In this document: piece by piece, positions 1-8,360 of the stretch | Layout of the letters: each line of letters opens with the position of its first letter | Position numbering within the stretch: position 1 is the stretch's first letter | Source of the DNA: Euperipatoides rowelli | Lineage: Eukaryota > Onychophora > Udeonychophora > Euonychophora > Peripatopsidae | Length of the DNA stretch: 11,305 nt | Assembly (NCBI GenBank): GCA_003024985.2 | Contig: PXIH01S0012419.1 | Strand: one strand, 5' to 3' | Made by a program: the position numbers and the translations under genes | The notes under the pieces: model-generated | Database searches by the model: none | What the model was told of the DNA's origin: nothing | Seen by the model: the letters and a program-made list of their open reading frames with translations, nothing else

Positions 1-434
1 AACACAACATATGAAATTGGTTTGATCTTATCCAGTCATTCACTCATACATACTTCATTCACTAATACTTTTGCAACAACTCATCCCTTCTCTAATTTTA
101 CCATTAACTAGCAATCGCTAATCTTACCATTTTCTCCCCTCCAAAATAATATTGCTGTTCTTCAACATTTTTCCTCTCTTTCTCTTAAAATCTCCTGCCA
201 AACCTTTATTATTCTTTCTCTTTATGTCATTACCTCACAGTTTATATCTGATCTAAGATCTACACCAAACCAATTACAATTGGTATCTACTTCTATGTTA
301 TATTTACCCCACCCCATTTCACTGACCTGTTATAGCCTGAAGCAACAATTCACTTTCTTTATTGGCTATTTAAAACCCTCATTCTTCCTTAATTTCTTAC
401 GATAAATTATTAATCATATTAAAATATTTTTCAG
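1..434 (+). other. Upstream intron end (no gene seen)
   Basis: This stretch is pyrimidine-rich and has no convincing coding frame. It ends in a polypyrimidine run and TTTTTCAG at 427-434, a good 3' splice acceptor directly before the Ly6-type exon. I searched it for a signal-peptide exon and found none: the early ATG at 11 meets a stop after a few codons. It is best read as the 3' part of an intron whose preceding exon, carrying the signal peptide, lies outside the window. Confidence 0.6.
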
Positions 435-614
435 CTAATGGTTTTGCCTGTTATCGGTGTATCTCTCATAATTTTACCAATCCTGATTGTGAAGATCCAT
501 TTGAAAAATTTAATGCAGTTCCCCAGTCCTATTTATTTAATTGTCCAAGTTCCAGTGATGATTTTACTGAAGGATCAGTTGCTGATCCATATTGTATTAA
601 AATCACATCTAAAA
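435..614 (+). CDS. Ly6/quiver-type surface protein, penultimate coding exon
   Basis: This exon encodes the first half of a Ly6/uPAR three-finger domain. Between the acceptor AG at 433-434 and the donor GTAAGT at 615-620 it reads two bases of a split codon, 59 codons from 437, then one base of the next split codon. The peptide starts NGFACYRCISHNFTNPDCED, followed by DPF, an FNC, and DPYCIKITSK. The CxxC start, the CxDPF motif and five cysteines are typical of insect quiver/sleepless-like Ly6 proteins. NFT is a possible N-glycosylation site. The family is secreted or GPI-anchored at the cell surface, and known insect members affect ion channels, septate junctions or trafficking; which role applies here cannot be told. 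The ATG at 438 is out of this frame and is not the start. The signal peptide must come from an exon upstream of the window, so the gene is partial. I am confident in the family but not in the specific member. Confidence 0.85.
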
Positions 615-1130
615 GTAAGTAACTTTTCTTTAACATTATAAATAACTTAGAATGGATTCAAATATTGTTGTCAAATAAGTAGTAAAGAATACATTTTACA
701 GCTTGGCTAAACCTAACTAGTGACATAATGATATATTTACTGTCTGATATTATCTGGTGGAGAGGGACAGAAGAAGGAAATGATATTTAAAATTTAACAA
801 TGTGTGCAAAATGAGGACATGGTTCACAGTTTATTAATTAGTTAATTTTTAATTGGTTTTCATATTATACAATTACATGGTGTTCCTAAATTTTGTTTCC
901 AATTAAAAAATATAATTTTTTAAAATGGTAAAAGTTAAAATGATGGAGTTCTTACATTTTGCACTTCTTACATCTTACCTTCAGAAACTGGTGTGAAGGA
1001 TGTGACATTCAGTCATAATCGTAAATGCTAAGTATGTGGGAAAGAGCTCAGTACATTGTTTAGTCTGAAGAGTCAAAATATGTGGAAATGGGCACATATT
1101 GTGTTATAGAATTCTTGTTTAAAGTNAAAT

Positions 1131-1395
1131 ATCAGAGAATGGATGGAAAAGCTTCTTGAGACAGGCAATGTGCTTGAGAAAAAAAAAAGCTGCATAGCCC
1201 TCAGTTTTGGGGAAAAAAATGTAGAGTATTTACAACAAGCCTTTCTGCTTAGCCTAATAAGTCGTTCTGAGACATGTGGCTGAAAATGCTTTTTACCATT
1301 TTCATATACATTTAAAGTTTTGTTTATGGCAGCTCCCCTGACATAGCCTATTATGACAAATAGATTGGCAATGATGTGCAAATTTTGCTATTGAC
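1131..1395 (+). pseudogene. Relic of a DUF4817-type helix-turn-helix transposon protein
   Basis: Reading from ATC at 1131 gives IREWMEKLLETGNVLEKKK and soon after GEKNVEYLQQAFLLSL. As I recall the family, intact members read like W..KF.ETGSV..K...GRPSVSEENVE.V..AF..SP, the DNA-binding N-terminal segment (DUF4817 / helix-turn-helix) of transposon proteins common in termites, cockroaches and planthoppers. In this copy the glycine-arginine-proline part is replaced by SCIALSF, and in-frame stops occur at 1281-1283 (TGA) and 1344-1346 (TAG). Beyond those the frame reads poorly related sequence. A run of ten A at 1180-1189 encodes the lysines. An N sits just upstream at 1126. It lies inside the host intron in the same direction as the gene and cannot make a functional protein. 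No terminal repeats or target duplication were found. Confidence 0.6.
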
Positions 1396-1796
1396 ATTCT
1401 GAACTGAACTGAGGAAAATTATTATGCATAGGTATATTTCGAACAAAACAAAAAAATTCTGAATTCCTTATAAATAAATAAATAAATTTAAACCTACATT
1501 AATTAATAAACAGTTAGCCTTCAAATGATTTCACACTTATAAATGTAATAATAGTTTTTAATCACCAGTAAAAAGCAAAAAAAAAAAAACTGTTGGTAAG
1601 AAATTATGAATTTTAATGGTTAATGTTTGTCTATTTTTATTTTTATAATTGTTATTAATTTTGTTTTTTTATTATTTTTTTAAATGCTATATTCCCTGAT
1701 GAGCATACTGATTGTGAATGGAATCATGACCCTAGGATATTTTATTTCTGCCCAATTATTTTTTTGATGTTAACAAACTTCATTTTTTAAATTTAA

Positions 1797-2093
1797 AAAG
1801 CTCACGCTGTCTCATATCTTGTTCTTCTCATCAATAATTTCTTTCTTTCTTATAATGTCTCTATGAAACTCATTGCATTTACACTTACCCTTTTTCAATT
1901 ATATAAATTAAAATGTGTATACCCTATGTCATGGTATACTGTAGCCTATATCACTTATTTGGGATTTGACAAAGTTAACCAGAATAAGGTACATTCCCTA
2001 AAACATAAATTTGCATTTAAGGAACCCAAAGGATCTAAAAAAATATTACAATTAAATGAAATGTCTTTATCCATTATGGTACCAATAGTTTGA
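1797..2093 (+). pseudogene. Coding-like relic of unknown family
   Basis: One frame stays open from the codon after the TAA at 1794-1796 to the TGA at 2091-2093, about 98 codons, with an internal ATG at 1863. The second half has a protein-like composition, for example YLGFDKVNQNKVHSLKHKF followed by EPKGSKKILQLNEMS, unlike the AT-rich noise around it. I do not recognise the family. There are no GT-AG borders suiting the Ly6 gene phase, and splicing 614 to 5647 already gives a complete domain, so this is not an exon of that gene. It is most likely the end of an old transposon protein inserted in the intron, but a chance open frame cannot be excluded. Confidence 0.3.
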
Positions 2094-3115
2094 ATAATTC
2101 ATATTCTTTATTTAGTAAAATCTTTAAATTTGCATAATTCATAAACCATTGTTGCACAATGTTGTAGAATGGACACAGGAATTATGATTATATTCTTGAC
2201 CTCATGACATAAATAGAAATTTGTGTTAACATTGATGTGAAGCCTGCTACAAACAATGCAAAAGTTTTTTTTTTTTTTTGCACAAAATTTATTATGGATG
2301 GTAGGTCATTTTGTAATTATATTTAATACTGTTTGATTTTTTTAGTACAGTGGGGTTAGTACATACACACTATTAATTATGTATCAATATTTGATGTTAA
2401 TTTTAGCAGGATAATCATGTTATATGCATCATTTTAATCTATAAATATGAATATTGCTTGAAATAGATAGCATCCATGCAGCACCATGTTCACTAATAAT
2501 TGATAGTGGAGGATTGTCGGTGGTTTAATGGATTGAGCAAATGAATAGTTGAATATAAACTAGAGCTTTGTTGTACATTGGGATGTTATTTTTGATTCTT
2601 TTATGTTTGTGGGGAGATTCATTTCATGATTGCTATATGAAATTGTTTGTTTTAAAAGTAATAATATTTATAAACTTCTTTGTGAAGATCATATGATGGG
2701 AAACACAATTAAATTTTGTGATAAAAATACATTTTAATAGGTGAACCCTTTGAATGGTTGACGATTTCTTATATTTTGCATATAAGATATTATTTTCAAA
2801 ATAGATTATAAAATCATTTTATAATTAACACACATTTCTCTTAATAAAGAACTAACCAATACCCTAAACAATATCTTGAAGGATAGAGGGTTGTTTATCA
2901 CTGATTTATTTTTGGTTAAAGCCATGCTGTTTTTTTTCAAAATCTTTCAAGATTTTTAAAATATGTGAAATAATAATCCTCTCTTTGACAAAAACCACTT
3001 TGTCATCATAAAAGCTATTGTGTCCATACATATACCCATTATTCATATTATAAAACCAATGCCCAACTTTCTGATCTTGACCAAAATTTCAGCAATAGCC
3101 TATATAGGGCAAATA

Positions 3116-3149
3116 AATAGGAGGACAATAATCATCTTGGCCTCCTATT
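3116..3149. repeat. Perfect 9-base inverted repeat
   Basis: AATAGGAGG at 3116-3124 is the exact reverse complement of CCTCCTATT at 3141-3149, with a 16-base spacer. The arms are richer in GC than the surroundings. No function is evident. Confidence 0.5.
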
Positions 3150-3614
3150 ATGTAAATCTTTATTATATATTAAGGGTGAGAATACTAAATAATTTGGTCA
3201 CTATTAGATTCAGAATAATAGGAGAACTTGTGAAGAATATTCAAACTAAAGGCTTAAGGACTATGTCCTGCAATTGATTCAGTTGCTTAGTTGCATTCTC
3301 TATAGCTTTATCACTTATTATAAAATTGAATTCCTCCCTTATTTGAACTTTAGATAATCCTTCATCAATTTTTGTGTAACTAGTTTGCAATCTCCATTCC
3401 ACAGCAAAAAGTTAATAGCAATAATCATAGATAAAGTTTATTGTCAGTTTGTCATACACAAAATCATTATCTGTGTTTATTATTTATAATGGATTGTTTG
3501 CAGATTTTTTTTGAAGAAAGTGATTTTCAATAATTTATCATTTTAGTTATTCATATATTTTCTACTATATGTCATGAAATTTATATTTTTTTCCCTGCTA
3601 ATCAATTAAATTTG

Positions 3615-3629
3615 ATAGTTTTAGATTTT
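3615..3629 (-). repeat. Target site duplication, left copy
   Basis: ATAGTTTTAGATTTT is repeated exactly at 3958-3972 and brackets the SINE between them. The insertion joint after TTTT followed by A in the reconstructed empty site fits nicking by a non-LTR retrotransposon endonuclease. Confidence 0.9.
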
Positions 3630-3957
3630 TTTTTTATATACCGCCTGACGGCTAAGGCGAATCATTCTCAGGTGGAAACTATTTATATTATGTACACTAT
3701 TTACAGTATCTATGATTTCAATACTGACTGCCCGCTATTCTTCAACTGGTAATTCAGAACTTGATATCATATCTACATGTCATGTAACTTTATTGCAAGC
3801 AGAAAGATAAGAACTACTGGGTTGAAAGCACCTCATTTCTTTCTATCTTCCAGAAAGAAAGACAGATTGAAAGCAAGGCCGGCTTGCCGCTAGCTTGGGC
3901 TTATACCAAGAATACAAAGCAGCGCAGCTCAAACCACTGCACCACTGCCCCTTGGCT
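3630..3957 (-). mobile_element. tRNA-derived SINE, reverse orientation
   Basis: This is a 328-base non-coding retroposon lying antisense to the host gene. On the minus strand it begins GCCAAGGGGCAG, followed by an RNA polymerase III A box, TGGTGCAGTGG (3934-3944). A degraded B box, GGTATAAGCCC (3897-3907), matches 8 of 11 positions of GGTTCGAGCCC. Spacing from A box to B box is close to that of a tRNA. The 3' end has a short hairpin (CGCCT and AGGCG on the minus strand, 3642-3659, loop of eight) and then an A tail (T run on the + strand at 3626-3635, shared with the duplication). Three-prime hairpins of this kind are often copied from a partner LINE, which supplies the reverse transcriptase. 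The perfect 15-base duplications show a fairly recent insertion. The GC-richer composition also stands out from the AT-rich intron. Confidence 0.85.
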
Positions 3958-3972
3958 ATAGTTTTAGATTTT
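3958..3972 (-). repeat. Target site duplication, right copy
   Basis: This is the exact 15-base match to 3615-3629. On the minus strand it abuts the tRNA-like 5' end of the SINE. Confidence 0.9.
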
Positions 3973-4833
3973 ATTTTGAAAACTTCTTGTAGAATTTTGT
4001 AGAGTTTGTTATACTAGCCACTTAAGTTTATTGTCAATTGAGCTCCCTTTCTCTATTGTTTATGTAACCATAGTTTTTGAACTTAAAATGTTTGGTTATT
4101 TTTTGTTTGCAGAAAGTCCATTAGTACTTGATTTTATATTAACAAATCTTTTGTTACCATTTACATAAAGCTGAAGTCACTAATGCATAATGTGTAGTCT
4201 GGTGTTTTTACTGTGGATAGCCATACATTTTAGTGAACAGTGGTCAGTGAAAAATACTGGTTGTATTTGATGTTGCATGTGCTTCAATATGGAATAGGAT
4301 ATAAAATTATAATCAATTCTTGAAGATGTCTTAGCAGATAACCACATGTTTGACTTCTACATATTGTTAATTTTTGCAAGATCTATTATATTAACCTACT
4401 ATCCAAACAATATTTCCTGACTGGGTATTAACTATAAATAACCTTTCTATTAAAGTCACTTACCCAAAAGATAGAGCCATGATATTTTTGAATATATCAA
4501 ATTATTTCAACTGTGAATTTTCTATTTTGTTCCCAGCTGTTAGTTACATAATAATTTTTCACTAACAAAAGTATACACGTGAAATCACATAATACCTATC
4601 ATTTATGTGGCAGGAAATGATGTTCACAAAAACACCTGTATTTGCTAATCTAAGACACTTGATTTAGCAGTGTTAGCTCTTCTATGAAAAAGTTGATAAC
4701 CTATTGATAAACATTAAAAAAAAAAAAAATGCAATATTGAACGTAGGCCTATCATGTTTGTAAAACAACTTTTTAAATTATTTTACTTTTGTCTATTATT
4801 AAAGCATATAGTGTTTAAAGACATCAATAGGAA

Positions 4834-5060
4834 TTTTTTTTTTTTTTCCATTTACAAAGTTATAATAGAGTTTATTGAATAACAAAACGACATTCAAATA
4901 AAAATATATAGACTATAATGTTGTTTACTTACTTTATTGTATTGTTTATATTTATGTTTGCCTGAGGTTCAATGATGTCCGCACAGGTCCCTGCTGAGTC
5001 ATTTGATTACTGAAGTATGTTTATGCAGTGCCCAATTGATCTTTGAGTAAGGTTAAAGGG
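4834..5060 (-). mobile_element. Possible retroelement 3' end, reverse orientation
   Basis: On the minus strand this runs from a moderately GC-rich patch (AGCAGGGACCTGTGCGGACA, about 4978-4997) through AT-rich sequence with TTCAATAAACTC, a polyadenylation-type hexamer, to a run of about 14 A (T run at 4834-4847). That is the shape of a retro-copied polyadenylated transcript or a LINE tail. I found no target duplication and cannot set the 5' boundary; 5060 is a guess. Confidence 0.3.
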
Positions 5061-5345
5061 ATTTATGCACAGAAGCTTTATTGTAAATAAATAAATACAA
5101 AACAACATGGATTTACAAAATGTTTTTTTGAAGCAAACAGTAAAGTCAGTAATCTCAAACATTTTTTTTTTTACATAAAACACAATTTTTTTTTATAAAT
5201 TTAATTTTATTAGTTTATTATTATTAATTTTTTAAATACAATGAATCATTTTAAGAAATTCTTTAACCAAATATATTCTACATTATTGTTATAGCTGGGC
5301 AAAGAATGTGACTTGACTATTCTACATAGTACTTGTGTCAATTGC

Positions 5346-5540
5346 TTTTTTTTTTTGTACAAACATTTAGGAGATGACTCCACCCAGCTGATAGCATCTA
5401 ACAGCTGTTATGAGAGCCACTCCTGTAGGTAATAACGGGTGTGTAATGCTTTTCAGCTCATTAGTCATAGGGAGATTCATACCCAAATTGCCTCTTTGAC
5501 TCAATGGGTTTAGTGGCAGTTGAAGACACATTAACAAACC
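5346..5540 (-). mobile_element. Possible SINE-like or retroposon tail, reverse orientation
   Basis: A T run at 5346-5355 is followed on the + strand by about 180 bases of more balanced composition, including two CAGCTG motifs at about 5386 and 5402. Read on the minus strand it would end TCCTAAATGTTTGTAC and then an A tail. No target duplication or clear polymerase III boxes were found, so both identity and limits are uncertain. Confidence 0.2.
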
Positions 5541-5646
5541 TCACATTAAATCTCTAGCTAAAAACAGAGCTTATTTATGGACAATTAAATTTTTATTTAT
5601 TGAACACAAACATGATTTGGAATTTACTTTTATTCTTGCATTTCAG

Positions 5647-5912
5647 AAGGCGACTATACTGTTCTGATCCGTGATTGTGTAGTGGATCCTATTCCAAAGC
5701 CTCCAACAGCAACACTTCTTCACCATCATTGTGGAAAAATAGAAATAAACGGCATAAGTGATGAAAATAATACAGATTCGTCAGAAAAATCAGGACATGG
5801 ATGTGTACATGTATGCTATGATGCTGAGTGTAACAGGGTCAAGAAAATGTCACTCTCGTTTCTCCTTTTATTATTATGTTTTATTGTCGTTAAACTAAAT
5901 AACCCAGAGTGA
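5647..5912 (+). CDS. Ly6/quiver-type surface protein, last coding exon
   Basis: This exon completes the Ly6 domain begun at 435. After two bases that finish the split lysine codon, 87 codons run from 5649 to the TGA at 5910-5912. The peptide begins GDYTVLIRDCVVDP and carries HHHCGKIE, then GCVHVCYDAECN, the closing CN pair of the fold. With the first exon this gives ten cysteines, the usual set of five disulfides. NNT in DENNTDS is a second possible glycosylation site. After AECN come RVKK and the hydrophobic run LSFLLLLLCFIVV, then the polar end KLNNPE. The hydrophobic tail fits a GPI-anchor signal as in most family members, although GPI signals usually end in the hydrophobic run, so a true membrane anchor is an alternative. 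The two exons together encode 147 residues. Confidence 0.85.
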
Positions 5913-6394
5913 TAATTTAATTATTTTTATTTATATTATAGTAGGATGAAGCAAAAGTATAAATTTATGCCTTTCATTTTATCAACATTGAAAATTTTCT
6001 ATTAATATATTTATTATAGTAAGTAACCTTAATGAATTTTAATACTTAATAATGTTAGCTGGGAAAAGACAGTTCAAGACATTTAAAAAGTCAAATAAAA
6101 TGTTTAAAAATATTCTATCTTTGTTTTAAAATTTATTATAGTTTTTAGAGTTGTTTTATGATGTCTATAGTGTGATAGATAGTTACTGTTGTTATCATCC
6201 CACAGATATGATGGATTAAGTAATATGTGATATACCTAATCATTGAACTTTAGCATGATGTATTAATTCACAAGAGTAGTTCCAGAGTGTTCTTTGATTC
6301 ATGTTGTTTTGAAACAAAAAGTTCATATTTCAGAAAGTGGTAGCTAGATTTTATATGTTCACCACAATAACAATAGAGCCTATAGTTTGAGTAT
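5913..6394 (+). other. 3' untranslated region and downstream flank
   Basis: This is AT-rich sequence after the stop codon with no coding frame. The first AATAAA downstream of the stop is at 6094-6099, and a T- and GT-richer stretch follows at about 6120-6200, so the transcript could end near 6115-6130. Another AATAAA at 6405-6410 belongs to the T-tract region of the next repeat. Nothing else is recognisable. Confidence 0.45.
6094..6099 (+). promoter_or_regulatory. Candidate polyadenylation signal of the Ly6-type gene
   Basis: AATAAA lies 182 bases after the TGA and is the first canonical hexamer downstream. In DNA this AT-rich, such hexamers also occur by chance, so this is a position-based inference. 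Confidence 0.4.
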
Positions 6395-6668
6395 TTTTTT
6401 TAATAATAAATTTATTCAAAGATTTCATATATGCAAACCATAATACTGTATACAATACATAGTTTTTTTTCCCCATTTATGATTACAAATCAATATTTAT
6501 ACATTATACAGGTTAAATTTTGGTTACAAATAATATTTCAATAGTGATACATCAAGAAAAAAACCCCAGCAATTTTGGCTGTGGCCCGATTGAGGTGTCC
6601 GGTGTCCGGAGTGTTAAGTCAGTCTGTGCTGGTTGTTCTTTCTAGCAAAAAAAAAAAAAAAAAAAAAA
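6395..6668 (-). mobile_element. Possible retroelement 3' end, reverse orientation
   Basis: On the minus strand a GC-rich patch (complement of 6575-6620, containing the tandem GGTGTCC GGTGTCC on the + strand at about 6595-6608) leads into a long AT-rich tail. The tail ends TTTGAATAAATTTATTATT followed by an A run (T run at 6394-6401). This resembles a LINE 3' region with a polyadenylation hexamer. At the other edge a run of about 22 A on the + strand (6647-6668) abuts it. The opposing homopolymers and the lack of a target duplication leave orientation and limits open. Confidence 0.3.
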
Positions 6669-6906
6669 CATTTAATAGAATTCATAAGTGAGAGTAAAAT
6701 GCTAGGGAGTACACATTATGTAAACTGATGCCAAAAATAATATAAACTTTTTGAATGCCTAAGCATAACTGCTCGGCTCTAAGGCCTTGTTGTTTATATT
6801 TAAATGTTTGGCAGCATTAGAAATTATCCATAAGATCCTACATGGTCAATACTTCTGAAATTTTGTTAGTAAACAAATTTTTTCTGAATATGTTTGAAAA
6901 GACCTT
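6669..6906. other. AT-rich intergenic stretch
   Basis: There is no coding frame, RNA gene or repeat that I can support here. A small GC-richer patch, CTCGGCTCTAAGGCCTTG at about 6772-6789, is not recognisable. Confidence 0.4.
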
Positions 6907-6921
6907 AAATTAATTATAATT
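6907..6921 (-). repeat. Target site duplication, left copy
   Basis: AAATTAATTATAATT is repeated exactly at 7489-7503. It joins the T run that is the A tail of the minus-strand insertion. Confidence 0.85.
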
Positions 6922-7488
6922 TTTTTTTTTCATTTTTTATTAAAATCAAATTACAAAAATATATACAAAATAAAACTTTTAATAATCTCAGAAAGTTCCT
7001 TTTTCTTTCTGAGAATGCAAATTTACAAATTCCAAAGTCTATTACCAAAGTCTTTAATAATAATAGGCTATCACAAACAAATACTTTAAAATTACCTTTT
7101 CTTTAAACAAATACCAAATATGACAACTTTCAAAGACTACTCCGTCTTTAATCATTATTATCATAACTTAAAATTATATAAATCCTTCTTCTTCTTTTTC
7201 CTTTCCTCTATGACTACAGATTTTACAAACTTGACAATCTATTTCACTATATTGGGGTGATGATATGACATCACATTTTTTTAACTGTCCATATTAACCC
7301 TATATGCCTATAACACCCCACATTTTATAAAACTTTCCATGTTTAACCCTAAACATATCCTTTNAATAAAGTTCTTTGAAGTACTGCTCTATTTTGTATA
7401 TTGCTTGACTAATGACAATTTCCTTAAACACCAACCCACACCTCACCTTCCAAATAGAGAAAAACATAGCAGTGAGAGGCTTGAAAGC
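6922..7488 (-). mobile_element. 5'-truncated non-LTR retrotransposon, reverse orientation
   Basis: This 567-base insertion is bracketed by perfect 15-base duplications and ends, on the minus strand, in an A tail (T run at 6921-6930). Its first 186 bases, read on the minus strand from 7488 to 7303, form one open frame of 62 codons ending in TAG at 7300-7302. The rest is a 3' untranslated region with AATAAAAAATG near the tail. The peptide includes MFFSIWKVRCGLVFKE, like the IWK.RN..VF motif near the C-terminus of many LINE reverse transcriptases, and ends HGKFYKMWGVIGI. The frame is open right to the break, as expected for an incomplete reverse-transcription product. One codon is TNA because of the N at 7364, so a stop there cannot be excluded. 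The clade cannot be assigned from this fragment. Confidence 0.75.
7303..7488 (-). pseudogene. C-terminal fragment of a LINE reverse transcriptase ORF
   Basis: These 62 codons end in TAG at 7300-7302. The tryptophan-containing IWKVRC segment (residues 12-17) and the basic, aromatic end KFYKMWG support the tail of a non-LTR retrotransposon ORF2. There is no start codon of its own, no catalytic domain and no promoter, so it is a dead fragment. The single ambiguous codon is TNA at 7363-7365. Confidence 0.55.
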
Positions 7489-7503
7489 AAATTAATTATA
7501 ATT
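7489..7503 (-). repeat. Target site duplication, right copy
   Basis: This is the exact 15-base match to 6907-6921. It abuts the truncated 5' end of the LINE fragment. Confidence 0.85.
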
Positions 7504-8180
7504 ATTTCATGAAATTGGGACTTTACTAACTTTCACTTTTTTATATTATCTGATAACTCCAGGTCAGCCAGAATCAAAGACAATAACTAATGTATTAACA
7601 TATTAGATCCACACTTTTTATCTAATCCAATTTCCAGAGCTAAACATTTTAAACTTATAAAACCACTTCATTGCAGCTTTGCATAAGTTAAACAAGGATT
7701 GTGTACTTATAGTTTGTATTAAATTTAGCATATCAATTTGTGTTTTTCTTTATTCCTACAATAATATTCAGAGACAACTTCTAACTAAGGAGTATAGTTT
7801 TTTCATTTGACAAGTTTATTTAGATGTATTTGATTTAGCTGAGTTTTTCAAGATATATCAATTCTAAGTAATCAATCTAGTCCAGTAAATTACGTTTTTA
7901 ATATAATAAATTTCTGCAGAAATATCAAAAATGGTGATTGGTTCCAGATTTATTTTTGTTTCAGAAGTTGTGACCCCAAACCAAGCACCAGATGTGTTAA
8001 AAAGACTAAATTTTACCATCTGTGCAGTCTGTACTCTCTAAATCATTTCACAAGAAGAAATTGGCAATTTATTGGATATACGAATTGCTTCACAAACAGT
8101 ATAAACCATTAACATTAGCAAGTTTGGCAAAAAGCATGCTAACAACTACAGCCATTGAATTTATCTAATAAATTATCAGA
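7504..8180. other. Intergenic stretch with a faint coding-like patch
   Basis: This is mostly AT-rich sequence without a gene. At about 7965-8041, after TTTTTGTTTCAG, one + frame reads EVVTPNQAPDVLKRLNFTIC and stops shortly after. Downstream, in another + frame, comes SFHKKKLAIYWIYELLHKQY, closed by a stop at about 8166. These look more protein-like than their surroundings and could be a decayed transposon or gene fragment. I do not recognise a family. Confidence 0.25.
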
Positions 8181-8193
8181 CAATAAGCTACCA
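8181..8193 (+). repeat. Target site duplication, left copy
   Basis: CAATAAGCTACCA is repeated exactly at 8732-8744. It abuts the tRNA-like head of the forward SINE. Confidence 0.85.
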
Positions 8194-8207
8194 TGCACTT
8201 TAGGACT

Positions 8208-8279
8208 TGGTCAAGTGGTCTTTACGACCGACTTGATTGACTTGATCTTCGAGTGTCACTAGTTCCACTAGTTCGAGTC
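8208..8279 (+). promoter_or_regulatory. Internal RNA polymerase III promoter (A and B boxes)
   Basis: TGGTCAAGTGG (8208-8218) fits the A-box consensus TRGYNNARNGG, and GTTCGAGTC (8271-8279) fits the B-box consensus GWTCRANNC. This pair is what identifies the tRNA origin of the surrounding SINE. A run of T at 8304-8313 could end polymerase III transcripts early, before the tandem repeats. Confidence 0.75.
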
Positions 8280-8360
8280 AGTAAAACAATTTTTCCATAG
8301 AGTTTTTTTTTTCTGCTTTAATTTCATTCAAATTTATTCAAAATTATTTTATAATATGTT

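Larger units (their letters stand above)
615..5646 (+). other. Intron of the Ly6-type gene, 5,032 bases
   Basis: The intron opens with GTAAGT at 615-620 and closes with TTCTTGCATTTCAG at 5633-5646. The donor leaves one base and the acceptor supplies two, making an AAA lysine codon, so the two exons join in frame with nothing missing between them. It contains several transposon relics, listed separately. The stretches 620-1130, 1400-1790, 2100-3110, 3150-3610 and 3980-4830 are AT-rich with homopolymer runs and no recognisable gene, RNA gene or further element. Confidence 0.85.

Noticed and set aside
438-641. Open frame starting at ATG 438
   Set aside because: It overlaps the Ly6 exon in a different frame and runs past the splice donor. 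The exon frame, with its conserved cysteines, is one base later.
1073-1381. 102-codon minus-strand open frame
   Set aside because: It is antisense to the helix-turn-helix relic, contains the N codon, and its peptide has no family-like features.
2939-3015. Short inverted repeats (AAAATCTT with AAGATTTT; TGACAAA with TTTGTCA)
   Set aside because: Arms of seven to eight bases in AT-rich DNA are expected by chance, and nothing nearby supports a function.
3020-3277. 85-codon + strand open frame
   Set aside because: It is extremely isoleucine-rich, lies in AT-rich intron, spans a short inverted repeat, and resembles no family I know. It is most likely chance.
6647-6668. A-run as the tail of a + strand retroposon
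   Set aside because: No copy of the sequence after the run (CATTTAATAGAATTC) was found upstream, and the preceding AT-rich region reads better as a reversed element tail.
8208-8280. A functional tRNA gene at the polymerase III boxes
   Set aside because: The acceptor and anticodon stems do not form properly, and the unit sits at the head of a duplication-flanked retroposon, so it is a SINE head.
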